A stretch of 40,813 nucleotides of DNA from Leadbetterella sp031420365 (GCA_031420365.1 JANOMP010000287.1:1-40813); one strand, 5' to 3'; counted from the stretch's first letter, positions 18,577-28,123 are shown. The notes: generated by a model not told the origin, from the letters alone. A program made the numbers and translations.

Positions 18577-18735
18577 GGAAGGTTTTAATTTTTATAAAAA
18601 GTATATATTTCGGTCTGATTAAGTTTTCATCCCTTTTGCACAAAATCAGAATAAAAAAAGACATTCAAACCTCCCATAAATTAAGCATAATTTTTGAAGA
18701 AATAGCGACTTTCAAGACCTTGAATATAGGATACA

Positions 18736-20445
18736 TTATTTTTGAACAAAAATAAACTCACCACCTTCATCCCCAGCATTTTGAATAACACCATATTGTG
18801 GCTCAGTTTGGCTATTATTTAAAACCGCTTGCCTAAAGCTAGCAAACAAAACATCGGAGGAAAGATATTTTTCTGTGTTATCGGTTAAACGCTGTATTAA
18901 AAATTTCATAAATATGCTTTTGTCTGGCACCTCTTTTAGATTTCCGCTTGTCATTGCTTTTTTGCTAGATAAATCATACAGTTTTGTAATAGCAGGTTGA
19001 GCATCACTTAAAATACTTCTAGTTTTAAATATACCACCACTAAAACAAGCGTCAGCTATTAACAATGTGTGCTTTGACTTTATTGAGTTCATATAATCGC
19101 TAATTCGGCTGTTTGCTATATTATAAGCCGTTTTACCTTTTTTGGCATCCACTGGAAGCCAATACCCAATATTTTTATCTTCAACCCAATCGCCGTGTCC
19201 TGCATAAAAAACTAAAAGATTGTCATTTATTGTTAATTTTTTACTTAATTCATCTAATGCGTCCATAATTTCCACATATTTCGCATTTTCCAACTTAACT
19301 ACATTTTGCTCTTCAAATTTGTATTTTGAAGTTAGAATTTTATACAATTTATTGGCATCATTTATTGGTTCATCTAGCGTTCTAATAGATGGATCTTCAT
19401 ACTTATTATTCCCAATAATAAGACCATAAAACTTACCTATATTATTTATAGAAAGACTATTAATTTGGTTATCAGAACCACTTTCTTGTCTTTGAACTTT
19501 TATGGTTTCTATGCTAGAATTGTTCTTTGTATCCGTTGCTTTTACTTCAATTGTGTTATCGCCAAAGGCAAGCTTTACATTTTGTTCAAAATTACCGTTT
19601 GCATCAATATGCACTTCTAAACCATTCACTAAAACCTCATATACTCCTACATTATCAGAAACTTTCCCTTTTACCAATATTTGTTTGTTCGTTTCCTCAA
19701 TTTTTACCCCTCTATTTACAACTGGCTTTTCAATTGTAATTTTTGGTGGAGTTTTATCTATTTGAATCTTTTGTTTACTTTTTAAATGAGAAATTTTAAT
19801 AAAATCAATTTTCATTGTCGAATTTTGAGTAGTTAAGAAAGTTAACACTTGTCCATAAAATGGTTCATGTGGGCAATTGAATACTAGAGCTTCATTAATA
19901 AAAAAATAATATTGATTAGCAAGCTTGCGAATAGTCATCTTATTAAATCTATTTTTCTTAATCAACTCAGAAAAGGTCCAGGGAATAATATCTATCCAAT
20001 CGTTATCAAATTTCTTAATGCTAAATTCTCCAATTCCGTTATACACGAAACTAAAAAGTCTTTCAAGGTTTGTATCCTGACCAAATCTGATACTTGAATA
20101 AGTTTCATCTGTTCCCTTTGAAATCATATAAGAAGTTTCAATTTCAAAATCACGATTTTCGTCTATTCTAAACTCATTGTTATAATTAAAGTCACTCGTA
20201 ATAATTTTTTCTTTGCATAAAGATTTCAGTTCATAAAACCCTGGCGTAATTACGTATTTATTACATTTTTCCTTTGAATCATCTCTCCATCCAAGACTAT
20301 TTATTAAAAAATCATCAAAAAAAATACTTTCTTTTTCATTTTCTGAATAGTCAGAATATTTTACTTGAGAATAGGAAAAGAAGGAATAGCCCACTAAAAA
20401 AATGGTGAAAAGATATTTATATCTTTTATTTCTATATTTGCTCAT
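18736..20445 (-). CDS. Exported caspase-like (peptidase C14) protein
   Basis: A 569-residue protein with a signal peptide ending near residue 26. Residues about 30-220 look like a beta-sandwich of the laminin-G/DUF1080 type. An Ig-like segment at about 232-318 carries a DNVGVYEVLVNG motif as in glucodextranase-type domains. Residues about 335-569 form a caspase domain with the catalytic dyad His417 in YAGHG and Cys467 in DACFSG. Bacterial proteins of this family cleave after basic or acidic residues and may act in signalling or cell death, but substrates are mostly unknown. It stands alone, convergent with the haem gene upstream and 134 bp after the next gene. The signal peptide means it works outside the cytoplasm. 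Confidence 0.87.
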   Translation of the reverse strand: MSKYRNKRYKYLFTIFLVGYSFFSYSQVKYSDYSENEKESIFFDDFLINSLGWRDDSKEKCNKYVITPGFYELKSLCKEKIITSDFNYNNEFRIDENRDFEIETSYMISKGTDETYSSIRFGQDTNLERLFSFVYNGIGEFSIKKFDNDWIDIIPWTFSELIKKNRFNKMTIRKLANQYYFFINEALVFNCPHEPFYGQVLTFLTTQNSTMKIDFIKISHLKSKQKIQIDKTPPKITIEKPVVNRGVKIEETNKQILVKGKVSDNVGVYEVLVNGLEVHIDANGNFEQNVKLAFGDNTIEVKATDTKNNSSIETIKVQRQESGSDNQINSLSINNIGKFYGLIIGNNKYEDPSIRTLDEPINDANKLYKILTSKYKFEEQNVVKLENAKYVEIMDALDELSKKLTINDNLLVFYAGHGDWVEDKNIGYWLPVDAKKGKTAYNIANSRISDYMNSIKSKHTLLIADACFSGGIFKTRSILSDAQPAITKLYDLSSKKAMTSGNLKEVPDKSIFMKFLIQRLTDNTEKYLSSDVLFASFRQAVLNNSQTEPQYGVIQNAGDEGGEFIFVQK

Positions 20446-20579
20446 GTTTTATTTTTTAGGTCTTATTCAAAAAATGCAAATATTTTATTAAAACTTGCAA
20501 ATAAGTATTTATTATTTATTTTTAAAACTTAAATAATCTCTATATAGATTTAATAGAAACTATTCAGCCCTATGGCATT

Positions 20580-21476
20580 TCATTCCAAAAATTCAGGCCA
20601 ATATTCTGAAATCTTTCTTCGAACAAATGCCACGCTCCTCTCCAATTGCGCCATGCCATCTACTCCATCTTCTATACTTATCCAACCATCAAAACCAACT
20701 CTCTTTAATTCTGTAAAAATAGCATCATAGTTGTTTAATCCTTTCCCTATTTCACCATGACGTAATCTTTTTGCATAACCTAGGGCCCCACCTTCTTCCT
20801 TTCGTAAATCTTCAATTGTACCTTCTATTAAATATCTGTCACTAGCATGCATTGTAACAATTCTGTCTGACACTTTGTAGAGAAGTTCTAAAGGGTCCTC
20901 TCCAGCCAAAAACGTATTGCTAGGGTCATAATTAACTCCAAAATTAGGATGATTTATTCGATCCAAAAGTTGACAAAAAACATCCATTTGTTGTGCAAAC
21001 TCCGGGTACTCCCAAAAATCGTCTTTATAATGATTTTCTAAAATTAAAGTAATACCTTTTTCTTTAGCTAAAGGTAAACAAGCTTCAATACATTCTGCAG
21101 CAAAGGTTATCCCTTGTTCTATAGAAAGTTCCGGTCTTTTCTGACCTGACAGTACCCTACAAAATGAGCCACCTAAAACATGAGTCATTTCTATCCAAAG
21201 CAGTTGCTTTTGTATTTGGTTCTGTCGAAATGAAGGATCGGGATGTGTAAAATCAGGAGAGCAGCATAGCATAGGAATTACTTTCCCATGTTTTTCCACT
21301 TGCAGTCGAAACTTTGGCCAAGAGTTTGAATCTTGCATTTCTAAAAAACCTGCATACCATTCTAAGCCATCTATTTTTAACTTTGCTGCAAGTTCAATCC
21401 ATTCAGAAACCTTCATCGTGCCATCTTTACACAACTCTTGCATAAAAGCTTTTGGAAATACTGCTAATTTTGGCAT
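20580..21476 (-). CDS. Sugar phosphate isomerase/epimerase (TIM barrel)
   Basis: A 298-residue protein of the xylose isomerase-like TIM-barrel family. Four likely metal ligands are in the usual places: Glu147 (LILENHYKD), Asp184 (VNYDPSN), His210 (VTMHASD) and Glu269 (ISIEDGVDG). Members isomerise or epimerise ketoses or inositol derivatives. It is the last gene of a minus-strand operon with an HPS-like enzyme, a zinc dehydrogenase and an SDR, 26 bp behind the SDR. A step in catabolism of an unusual sugar is likely. The exact substrate cannot be read from the sequence. Confidence 0.82.
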   Translation of the reverse strand: MPKLAVFPKAFMQELCKDGTMKVSEWIELAAKLKIDGLEWYAGFLEMQDSNSWPKFRLQVEKHGKVIPMLCCSPDFTHPDPSFRQNQIQKQLLWIEMTHVLGGSFCRVLSGQKRPELSIEQGITFAAECIEACLPLAKEKGITLILENHYKDDFWEYPEFAQQMDVFCQLLDRINHPNFGVNYDPSNTFLAGEDPLELLYKVSDRIVTMHASDRYLIEGTIEDLRKEEGGALGYAKRLRHGEIGKGLNNYDAIFTELKRVGFDGWISIEDGVDGMAQLERSVAFVRRKISEYWPEFLE

Positions 21477-21502
21477 ATTATCAATTTAATAATCTTTCTT
21501 TT

Positions 21503-22297
21503 TTATAGATGAGAGCCAAACCAATTTTTTGGCAAATTTCTACCTATTAATGGAAATTGTTCTAATTCAATGACTTGAGCGCTTACAGGGCCACATTCAT
21601 CGGACAATAAATAGATGCATGCGGATGCTATTTCTTCTGGAGTAAATAATCGTTTGGCTGGTGCAAAAATATCTGGCAAGTCTTTATACCAATCTGCTTT
21701 CATACCTTGTTGTTCTTTGTTTAGTACTTCTTTTTCTGTTAATACCCAGCCTGGGTTAATCTGATTAACTCTAACTCCTTTTTCTCTAAAAAGGCTATCT
21801 CCAAGGTTTCTACTAAGCGTCATTAATGCTCCTTTTGACATACTATAGGCCAACAAATCTGGTTCGCCACACCATGCATTAATTGAACCAATATTTAAAA
21901 CACATCCTTTACTTTGCTCCAAATATGGCAGGCTGGCCTGAATAATTCTTAAGGGTGCCAAAGCATTTACACTAAACATTCTTTGAGTAAATTCTTCCGA
22001 AGAAGTTTCAATATTTGAAGAAGCTATAAATGCCGCATTATTTACGACAGCGTCTAATTTGCCGAATTTATTCAGGGTTTCTTTTACTAATAAATCTGGA
22101 GCATTTGCTGAAGTAATATCTAATGTTAAACAAGAAGCATTATCTTTTCCTAATTCATTAACTAGTATCTTTCCCAAATTGTCATCTAAGCCGTTAATGA
22201 GCACCTTTGCCCCTTCTAATATACAACGTTTCGCAATAGCTAGGCCTATGCCTGTATAACTACCTGATATTAAAATAACTTTATTATGTAACCGCAT
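21503..22297 (-). CDS. SDR-family oxidoreductase
   Basis: A 264-residue classical short-chain dehydrogenase. The NAD(P)-binding motif is seen as SGSYTGIG (11-18), followed by the NNAA motif (86-89). The catalytic residues are Asn111, Ser138, Tyr151 and Lys155 (YSMSK). It would oxidise or reduce a hydroxyl of a sugar or sugar acid in the cytoplasm. It is 4 bp behind the zinc dehydrogenase gene, in the same operon, which points to two successive oxidations on one substrate. Confidence 0.85.
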   Translation of the reverse strand: MRLHNKVILISGSYTGIGLAIAKRCILEGAKVLINGLDDNLGKILVNELGKDNASCLTLDITSANAPDLLVKETLNKFGKLDAVVNNAAFIASSNIETSSEEFTQRMFSVNALAPLRIIQASLPYLEQSKGCVLNIGSINAWCGEPDLLAYSMSKGALMTLSRNLGDSLFREKGVRVNQINPGWVLTEKEVLNKEQQGMKADWYKDLPDIFAPAKRLFTPEEIASACIYLLSDECGPVSAQVIELEQFPLIGRNLPKNWFGSHL

Positions 22298-22301
22298 ATC
22301 A

Positions 22302-23327
22302 TTAAAAGGGCTTTAAAACACTTTTTACGACTTTACCTGTATGCATTTCATGAAACGCTTGATGCCAATCTGAAATGGCCCATACACCACCAATAATAGG
22401 TTTTACATCTAAACTACCCGAAGACAAAAGGCTAAGTACTTTTTCCCAAATAGGCCAGTTATGGCTAAAACTTCCTTGAAGTCTTACATTTTTCTGAACT
22501 AAACTATCTAATGAAAAATTTAAAGGTTGTGGTCCCCAACCCACTTTTGTTATTTGACCATTTGGCCTTACCAAAGCCAGGGCAATCTTTAAGGTAGCAC
22601 TTACTCCTGCAGCGTCTATTACGCAATCCACTCCGAGTCCATCTTTCTCATATGCCCAATTGCTGGCATCTCCAATTATAACTTCGCAACCATACTGTTT
22701 AGCAATTTCCAATCGTCCTTTATCTCCCTCTAATCCTAAAATTGCAACATCTGCTCCACATAAACGAGCCATAGCCGCACATAGTATTCCAATAGTTCCA
22801 GGCCCAATTACAATCACACGATCACCTGGCCGAATAGATGAATTTACTACCACTGCATTATATGCAACTGAGCAAGGTTCAGTCAAGCAAGCTTGTTCGA
22901 AAGGCAAATTTTCAGGTACGGTATGAAGACACCTTGCAGGTACTTTTACAAAACGAGTCATGGCTCCATTAACTCCATAACCAAAGCCTTTTCGTGTAGG
23001 ATCTAAATTATATAATCCTTGACGAGAAAGAGGACTGGAAGGGTTAATTACAGCAGCTGTTTCACTTACCACCCTATCGCCTTCTTTCCATTTTTCTACT
23101 CTTTTGCCAATTTCTACAATATGGCCTCCAAATTCATGACCAAGCACCACAGGATAATTTACTGGCCAGCTATGATCGGCGGTCCATTGATGCAAATCAC
23201 TACCACAAACTCCAACATTAGCTACTTCCAACAATACATCTTCTTCGCCAATTTCAGGTCTTAAAATTTCTCTCAATTCTACACTTCCTTTTTCTGGAGC
23301 AAAATTTACTACTGCAAGAGACTTCAT
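22302..23327 (-). CDS. Zinc-dependent alcohol/polyol dehydrogenase (MDR)
   Basis: A 341-residue medium-chain dehydrogenase with the catalytic zinc ligands Cys41 (VCGSDLHQW) and His64-Glu65 (GHEFGGH), and the nucleotide motif GPGTIG (175-180). In most polyol and threonine dehydrogenases a four-cysteine lobe follows, holding a second structural zinc. Here that lobe reads AAVINPSSPLSRQGLYNL with no cysteine, so the structural zinc is missing. Its likely substrates are sugars or polyols. It lies 44 bp behind the HPS-like gene and 4 bp before the SDR gene. Confidence 0.85.
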   Translation of the reverse strand: MKSLAVVNFAPEKGSVELREILRPEIGEEDVLLEVANVGVCGSDLHQWTADHSWPVNYPVVLGHEFGGHIVEIGKRVEKWKEGDRVVSETAAVINPSSPLSRQGLYNLDPTRKGFGYGVNGAMTRFVKVPARCLHTVPENLPFEQACLTEPCSVAYNAVVVNSSIRPGDRVIVIGPGTIGILCAAMARLCGADVAILGLEGDKGRLEIAKQYGCEVIIGDASNWAYEKDGLGVDCVIDAAGVSATLKIALALVRPNGQITKVGWGPQPLNFSLDSLVQKNVRLQGSFSHNWPIWEKVLSLLSSGSLDVKPIIGGVWAISDWHQAFHEMHTGKVVKSVLKPF

Positions 23328-23371
23328 TTTAAATATTTTATTTAGGTTATTTCTACAAAATTAATATCAAA

Positions 23372-24064
23372 TTAAACTTCCCCATAAGCGTGAATCCGCT
23401 CACAAATTAATCGAAGAGAAGCCTCTAGATCACCATCAGCAGTTTTAAAAGAATCGGCATCAATTGTAAGGGGAGCTCCCAAAACCACTAAAGGTGCACC
23501 ATATTCAGGACAGCGAATAGCTTGTTCTAAACTTAGTCCACCAACAGCCTGAACTGGAATTTTTACTGCATTAACCACCTCTCTTAATTGGTCTAAAGGA
23601 CTGGGCATTCTAAGTCCTTGAGATGCAATTCCACGACGCTCATCATATCCAATATGATGGACTACAAAATCACAACCTAAATCTTCCAGCCATTTGGCCG
23701 CCGCCACCATATCAGGACAACCCAAATTATCACCCATTACTTTGATGCCAAAATCTTTACCAGCTTGGACTACCACTTTAATTGTTTCTGCATGAGCTCT
23801 CGCCATAACTACCACATGAGTTGCCCCTGCTTTTGCCATCATTTCTGCTTCTAAATATCCGCCATCCATTGTCTTTAAATCTGCAACTATCGGTATATTT
23901 GGAAACGCTTCTCGAAGTTTCCTGACCCCATGAAGCCCTTCGGCAAGAATAAGAGGAGTGCCTGCTTCCAACCAATCCACTCCAGCCCTTAAAGCCATTG
24001 CTGCGGTTTCTAAAGCTTCGTCAATATTAGTTAGGTCTAATGAAATTTGAACTATGGGTTTCAT
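23372..24064 (-). CDS. HPS/KGPDC-like (OMPDC suprafamily) enzyme
   Basis: A 230-residue TIM barrel of the orotidine 5'-phosphate decarboxylase suprafamily. The metal and catalytic motif DxKxxD appears as ADLKTMDGG (Asp62, Lys64, Asp67), with Glu33 in WLEAGTPL. The segment TPLILAEGL...VADLKTMD strongly resembles 3-hexulose-6-phosphate synthase; 3-keto-L-gulonate 6-phosphate decarboxylase is the alternative. No 6-phospho-3-hexuloisomerase gene is adjacent. It is the first gene of a four-gene operon of dehydrogenases and an isomerase, so an aldol or decarboxylation step on a phosphorylated keto-sugar acid is plausible. Confidence 0.83.
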   Translation of the reverse strand: MKPIVQISLDLTNIDEALETAAMALRAGVDWLEAGTPLILAEGLHGVRKLREAFPNIPIVADLKTMDGGYLEAEMMAKAGATHVVVMARAHAETIKVVVQAGKDFGIKVMGDNLGCPDMVAAAKWLEDLGCDFVVHHIGYDERRGIASQGLRMPSPLDQLREVVNAVKIPVQAVGGLSLEQAIRCPEYGAPLVVLGAPLTIDADSFKTADGDLEASLRLICERIHAYGEV

Positions 24065-24572
24065 ATTTGTTTTTTAAGATGGTTGAAATAAATTTGGCAA
24101 TTTAAACTAGTTTATAGGTTTGAAATAGCATAAAATAACCCTATGGATACCTCTTAGGATCTGATACAAAATAACCTTTACATTTTGTCTCTTTCTTTTG
24201 CCTTTAAAAATAACAAAATAAATTCGTCAATTCTGTAAACCTTATTTCTTAACAGATCCTTAAATTCAAAACTTACTAAAAAAATTAACCTTTGTCTTCC
24301 ATTAGAAGCCTGAAATGAAGTTTAATTTTTAATACGCTAGATTTATGTAAACTTCAAAATTAAAAGTAAGAAATGTTTTTCTAATCCCAAAAAAAATAGA
24401 ATTTTCAAATCTGCCTTTTTATTTGGTCACTTAATATATTCCAGTTAGAGGATTTTAAATACTAAACAAATGATGAATTGTTTGAAAAAGTATTTTTTCA
24501 GATTCAAACAAATGTCATCACTAGAACATAAATAATTCAGCATTATTCATTACCCAAAAACAGTAATTTTGT
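24065..24572. other. Intergenic region, 508 bp
   Basis: AT-rich spacer between GH127 and the HPS-like operon, both on the minus strand. It must hold the promoter of the operon near 24064. An inverted repeat with 9-bp arms (TTGTTTGAA at about 24480, TTCAAACAA at about 24504, loop 16) lies downstream of GH127 and could be a transcript end, but no clear T-run follows. No coding frame is convincing. Confidence 0.5.
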
Positions 24573-26534
24573 CTAATTTACACGAAACTCAGAAAACCGA
24601 GTTGGAATCCAAACCTGCATCTGATTTTGACCGCGGTTACACCACATGTAATATGGGATGGCTACCACTTTCTTGATTGTTTTCACCACACCGAATCCCG
24701 ACTTGTTTGGGCTTAAAATAATGCCTTGTGTTATTATACTTTTTATTTTTTCTGTGCCAATTTGGGATTCACCTATACTGTAATTTGCCGATGGATTTAA
24801 AATAAAATCCAATGCTTTGCCGTCATTATCAGCACCTTCTACGCAATACACCAAAGGACCGCGTTGCAATGCAATTCTGTTTAAGTTCTGCTTAACTTCA
24901 TTTCTTGCAATTATTTTTTTAACGGCCAGAGGTAAAAAAACCTCGATTTGATCAGAATCCTTCCAAAGAGTATTAATTACAGCATAGCCATTTTCAATTT
25001 TATATTTAACCACTTTCCCATTAATTTTAACTTCCATTTTTTCTATTTTTAATACCTCAGATTCATATAGATTTCCATCTACAGGTTTATTGCTTAACCA
25101 ACTAGGAATTCGAATACTCAAATCAAAATTGGTAGGAGTTTTTAAAGAAAAATTTATTAGAACTTTCCCATCGTAAGGGTATTCGGTTTTTAAAGCTACT
25201 CTTACTTTTTCACCTTTTATCTCAACAGTAGTTTCACTCCCAACAAATAAATTCAAAAATAAGCCTTTCGCAGATTTTCCATAAATATAATCGCCCACAG
25301 AAGCCACCAATCGGGCAATGTTTGATGGACAGCAAGCAGTTCCAAACCATTCTTTTCTAAAATGATTTCCAGTGGAAGCCAAAGGGTTTCCATAAAAAAA
25401 ACGGTCTCCAGTTAAGGAAAGGCCATCCAATGCTGCATTATATAGACTTCGCTCTAAAATATCAATGTATTTACTTTCTCCTGTTAGGCTATTCATCCTT
25501 TGATTCCAAAACACCATGCCTACTGAAGCACATGTTTCGCAATAAGCGTTTTCATTGGGTAAATCAAAATCCTTACTAAAACCCTCATTTCCTCCTGAAG
25601 AGCCAATGCCGCCGGTGATATACATATTTCTATATACTACATCTTTCCAAACATCGGTCATAGCTTTCATATAGTCTTTGTCACCCGTTTGAACTGCCAC
25701 ATCCGCAGCACCTGTGTAAAGGTACATTGCTCGCACAGCATGCCCAGTTATCTCTTTTTGGCTTTTCACTGGTACGCCGTCTTGGCAATAATCTGGGTCT
25801 TTCCATTGATCCCAAATTACCCCTTTACCGTATCCTTTGCCTCGTTGGTCTAAAAACCAATCGGCTAATTTTAAATAGTTATCATTTTTTGTGGTTTTAA
25901 AAAGCTTTACCAAAGCCAACTCGATTTCTTGATGCCCACTTACCCAAGGCCTATTTGCCAATCTAAATGTTTGATCGATATGATCTGCAAATTTTATGGC
26001 CACATCTAACATTTTCCGTTTACCAGTGGTGTTATAATAGGCTACTGCAGCTTCAAACAAATGGCCAGCACAATAATCTTCATGTTTCTCCATGTCTTTC
26101 CAACGATTTTCTAAGCCTGACAAACTATAATAGGTATTTAAATAACCATCTTTCTCTTGGGCAGCTGCTATTTTATCTATCCATTCATCTGCCTTTGCTT
26201 CAATAATGACATCTGGGTGATTTTTTAAAGAATAAGCCATAGCTTCCAGAGCTTTATACACATCTGAATCATCATAATAAATGCCTTCATGTTTTTCACC
26301 TTGCCTTCTAGAAACTTTTTCAAAATTTCGAATCCTTCCTGTTTTTTGTTCTGTATTTATTATACAAGTTTGCAAAGTGACAGTTGCTACTTTTTCAAGT
26401 TTTGGTTTCCAAAAATTGTCTGTAATTTTCACATCCGAAAAGCCAATTGGTTCAATAATTCGAAGTGTAGATTGAGTAAAACAAAAATGTGTAATTAATT
26501 GAAAAACGAGGCAATAATAGAAATTCTTCATCAT
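24573..26534 (-). CDS. GH127 beta-L-arabinofuranosidase-like glycosidase
   Basis: A 653-residue protein with an N-terminal signal peptide (cleavage near 20), of the GH127 (former DUF1680) family. The zinc/catalytic site of the family is intact: Glu333 and Cys335 in YCETCAS, and Cys401-Cys402 in TACCPSN. In characterised members these residues form a Cys nucleophile with a Zn(Cys)3Glu centre. The catalytic (alpha/alpha) barrel fills the first ~400 residues and beta-sandwich domains follow. It probably releases L-arabinofuranose or a related sugar from plant or algal glycans in the periplasm. It lies 508 bp upstream of the sugar-catabolic operon in the same direction. Confidence 0.88.
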   Translation of the reverse strand: MMKNFYYCLVFQLITHFCFTQSTLRIIEPIGFSDVKITDNFWKPKLEKVATVTLQTCIINTEQKTGRIRNFEKVSRRQGEKHEGIYYDDSDVYKALEAMAYSLKNHPDVIIEAKADEWIDKIAAAQEKDGYLNTYYSLSGLENRWKDMEKHEDYCAGHLFEAAVAYYNTTGKRKMLDVAIKFADHIDQTFRLANRPWVSGHQEIELALVKLFKTTKNDNYLKLADWFLDQRGKGYGKGVIWDQWKDPDYCQDGVPVKSQKEITGHAVRAMYLYTGAADVAVQTGDKDYMKAMTDVWKDVVYRNMYITGGIGSSGGNEGFSKDFDLPNENAYCETCASVGMVFWNQRMNSLTGESKYIDILERSLYNAALDGLSLTGDRFFYGNPLASTGNHFRKEWFGTACCPSNIARLVASVGDYIYGKSAKGLFLNLFVGSETTVEIKGEKVRVALKTEYPYDGKVLINFSLKTPTNFDLSIRIPSWLSNKPVDGNLYESEVLKIEKMEVKINGKVVKYKIENGYAVINTLWKDSDQIEVFLPLAVKKIIARNEVKQNLNRIALQRGPLVYCVEGADNDGKALDFILNPSANYSIGESQIGTEKIKSIITQGIILSPNKSGFGVVKTIKKVVAIPYYMWCNRGQNQMQVWIPTRFSEFRVN

Positions 26535-26595
26535 TTAAGGAATATTTTTAATCTAAAATTACAGGAAAAAGAACAAAAATCCTAAAAATGAGTCT

Positions 26596-27108
26596 TTAGG
26601 GTTTTACAAATAAAGGTTGTTGATCTATCATATATAATTTCGCACACGCTAAAGCATCTGAAAGGGCGTTATGGTGGGAAAGATCTATATCATATCTTGC
26701 ACAACATGCTGCCAAATTTACTGGGTATTGTTTTTTCTTTCTAAATATTTTTACAGTGCATTCCCATCGCGATGCAATTTGTAATTCGCTATAGTAAAGG
26801 CCATAGGTTTCCATTGTATGATACAAAACATTTCTATCGAATGCCTCATTATGTGCTACCATTTTTCTTCCAAATAGTAATTCCTTTACTTTTGGATAAA
26901 TTTCTTCAAATGTAGGAGAATATCGTGTTTCTTCGGCAGAAATGCCATGCACCTTTGTATTATGGTAATTATATAAATTATTGGGTGGCTGAATTAAACT
27001 ATAATACTCTTCTTCTATTCGGCCTTCCACTACAGAAATTATACCAACAGCACAAGCACTGTCTTTTTGCCAATTGGCAGTTTCAAAATCTATTGCTACG
27101 AAATTCAA
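26596..27108 (-). CDS. DEDDh 3'-5' exonuclease (DnaQ-like)
   Basis: A 170-residue single-domain exonuclease of the DNA polymerase III epsilon type. All five key residues are present: Asp7 and Glu9 (AIDFET), Asp91 (HNEAFDRNVL), His146 and Asp151 (HHNALSDALA). It removes 3' nucleotides from DNA or RNA. It lacks polymerase or BRCT extensions, so it is more likely a repair or RNA-turnover enzyme than the replicative proofreading subunit. The next gene upstream, a small zinc-ribbon protein, lies 27 bp away on the same strand. Confidence 0.87.
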   Translation of the reverse strand: MNFVAIDFETANWQKDSACAVGIISVVEGRIEEEYYSLIQPPNNLYNYHNTKVHGISAEETRYSPTFEEIYPKVKELLFGRKMVAHNEAFDRNVLYHTMETYGLYYSELQIASRWECTVKIFRKKKQYPVNLAACCARYDIDLSHHNALSDALACAKLYMIDQQPLFVKP

Positions 27109-27135
27109 TATTCACTTTTTAAATTCAAACTTTAC

Positions 27136-27378
27136 TTATTTATAGCCTAATTTCTTTTGCCAATGATAGGCTTGCTTATTTTTATTTAATGAACCGTTTT
27201 CCATGGCTCTTTTAAGTTCGTCATGAAAAGTACCTTTAGATGTAAGATGCCATTCTCCACAGTCCATACATTGATAAACTGTCACAGAACTATTTTGCTC
27301 AAACCGTATCCTAGCCTCCAATAATGCATCTATGGCCAATCTTTCAGAAATATATGTTCTTTTTGAGCATTTCTTCAT
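27136..27378 (-). CDS. Small zinc-ribbon protein
   Basis: A small basic protein of 80 residues when started at the second ATG (27378); an ATG at 27393 would add five residues. It has an N-terminal KCSKRTYISERLAIDALLEA helix region and a CxxC pair in YQCMDCGEWHLTSKG. The Y-C-x2-C-G-x-WHLTS pattern is that of a widespread family of tiny zinc-binding proteins of unknown function, often found in phage or housekeeping contexts. Function unknown. It is probably co-transcribed with the exonuclease downstream. Confidence 0.65.
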   Translation of the reverse strand: MKKCSKRTYISERLAIDALLEARIRFEQNSSVTVYQCMDCGEWHLTSKGTFHDELKRAMENGSLNKNKQAYHWQKKLGYK

Positions 27379-27478
27379 TTTACAAAAATACAAAAATTAT
27401 GTTTGAAGGGGCTTATGTAAAAGAAATAAAAATCACAAATGATTCCCTGTTGCATTTTTTTAATTCCTAATTTTGAAT

Positions 27479-28123
27479 ATGGAAAATTCAATTTCAATTA
27501 CAAAGAACTATCGAATAGTAAAATTTTTAGCTTGGTTTACCATACTTTATAATTTTATAGAAGGAATTTTGAGTACTTATTTTGGCTATGAAGAAGAGGG
27601 TCTTGCATTGTTTGGTTTTGGTATAGATAGCTTTATTGAATTAATTTCTAGTTTGGGTATTTTGTTTATGATAAACAGAATAGAAGCAAAGCCTCAAAGT
27701 TCAAGCTCGGCTGCGGAAAAAACAGCATTAAAAATTACTGGCTATTGCCTTTATAGTTTGGCAATATTGTTGGTATTTACAGCATGTTTAAGTATTTATC
27801 AAAAACATGTGCCAAAAAATACAGTTGCAGGAGTGGTAATTGCTATTGTTTCTATTGTAGTAATGTATATATTAATCTTAAAAAAAATAAAAATAGGCAA
27901 GGCACTTCAATCAGAGGCTATTATTTCAGATGCTAATTGTGCAAAAGTTTGTATGTACATGTCGATGGTACTATTAGGCTCAAGTTTATTAAATTACCTA
28001 TTCCCACTTCCCCAAATAGATGCTTTGGGAGCTGTTGGAATAGCTTATTTTTCTTTTAAGGAAGGTAAAGAAGCCTTAGGAAAAGCGGCAGGAACTCATT
28101 CCTGCGAAGGTCATTGCCATTAA
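27479..28123 (+). CDS. CDF-like cation transporter membrane protein
   Basis: A 214-residue membrane protein (ATG at 27479 preferred over a TTG two codons upstream) with five or six hydrophobic helices and no cytoplasmic CDF domain. The second helix contains FGFGIDSFIELIS, with the Asp and Glu expected in cation diffusion facilitators, and a later segment has ISDANCAK. The C-terminus ends in CEGHCH, a likely metal-binding tail. It may move Zn2+ or another divalent cation. A TAATTTTG at 27468-27475 lies right before the start, so the mRNA may be nearly leaderless. Confidence 0.75.
   Translation: MENSISITKNYRIVKFLAWFTILYNFIEGILSTYFGYEEEGLALFGFGIDSFIELISSLGILFMINRIEAKPQSSSSAAEKTALKITGYCLYSLAILLVFTACLSIYQKHVPKNTVAGVVIAIVSIVVMYILILKKIKIGKALQSEAIISDANCAKVCMYMSMVLLGSSLLNYLFPLPQIDALGAVGIAYFSFKEGKEALGKAAGTHSCEGHCH

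Noticed and set aside
18577..18735. Terminator between the convergent haem and caspase genes
   Set aside because: A TCTGATT/AATCAGA pair exists but the loop is over 20 bases and the stem is weak.
18736..20445. Caspase-like protein as part of a CRISPR-linked (type III-E) system
   Set aside because: No cas gene or repeat array is present, and the protein has a signal peptide.
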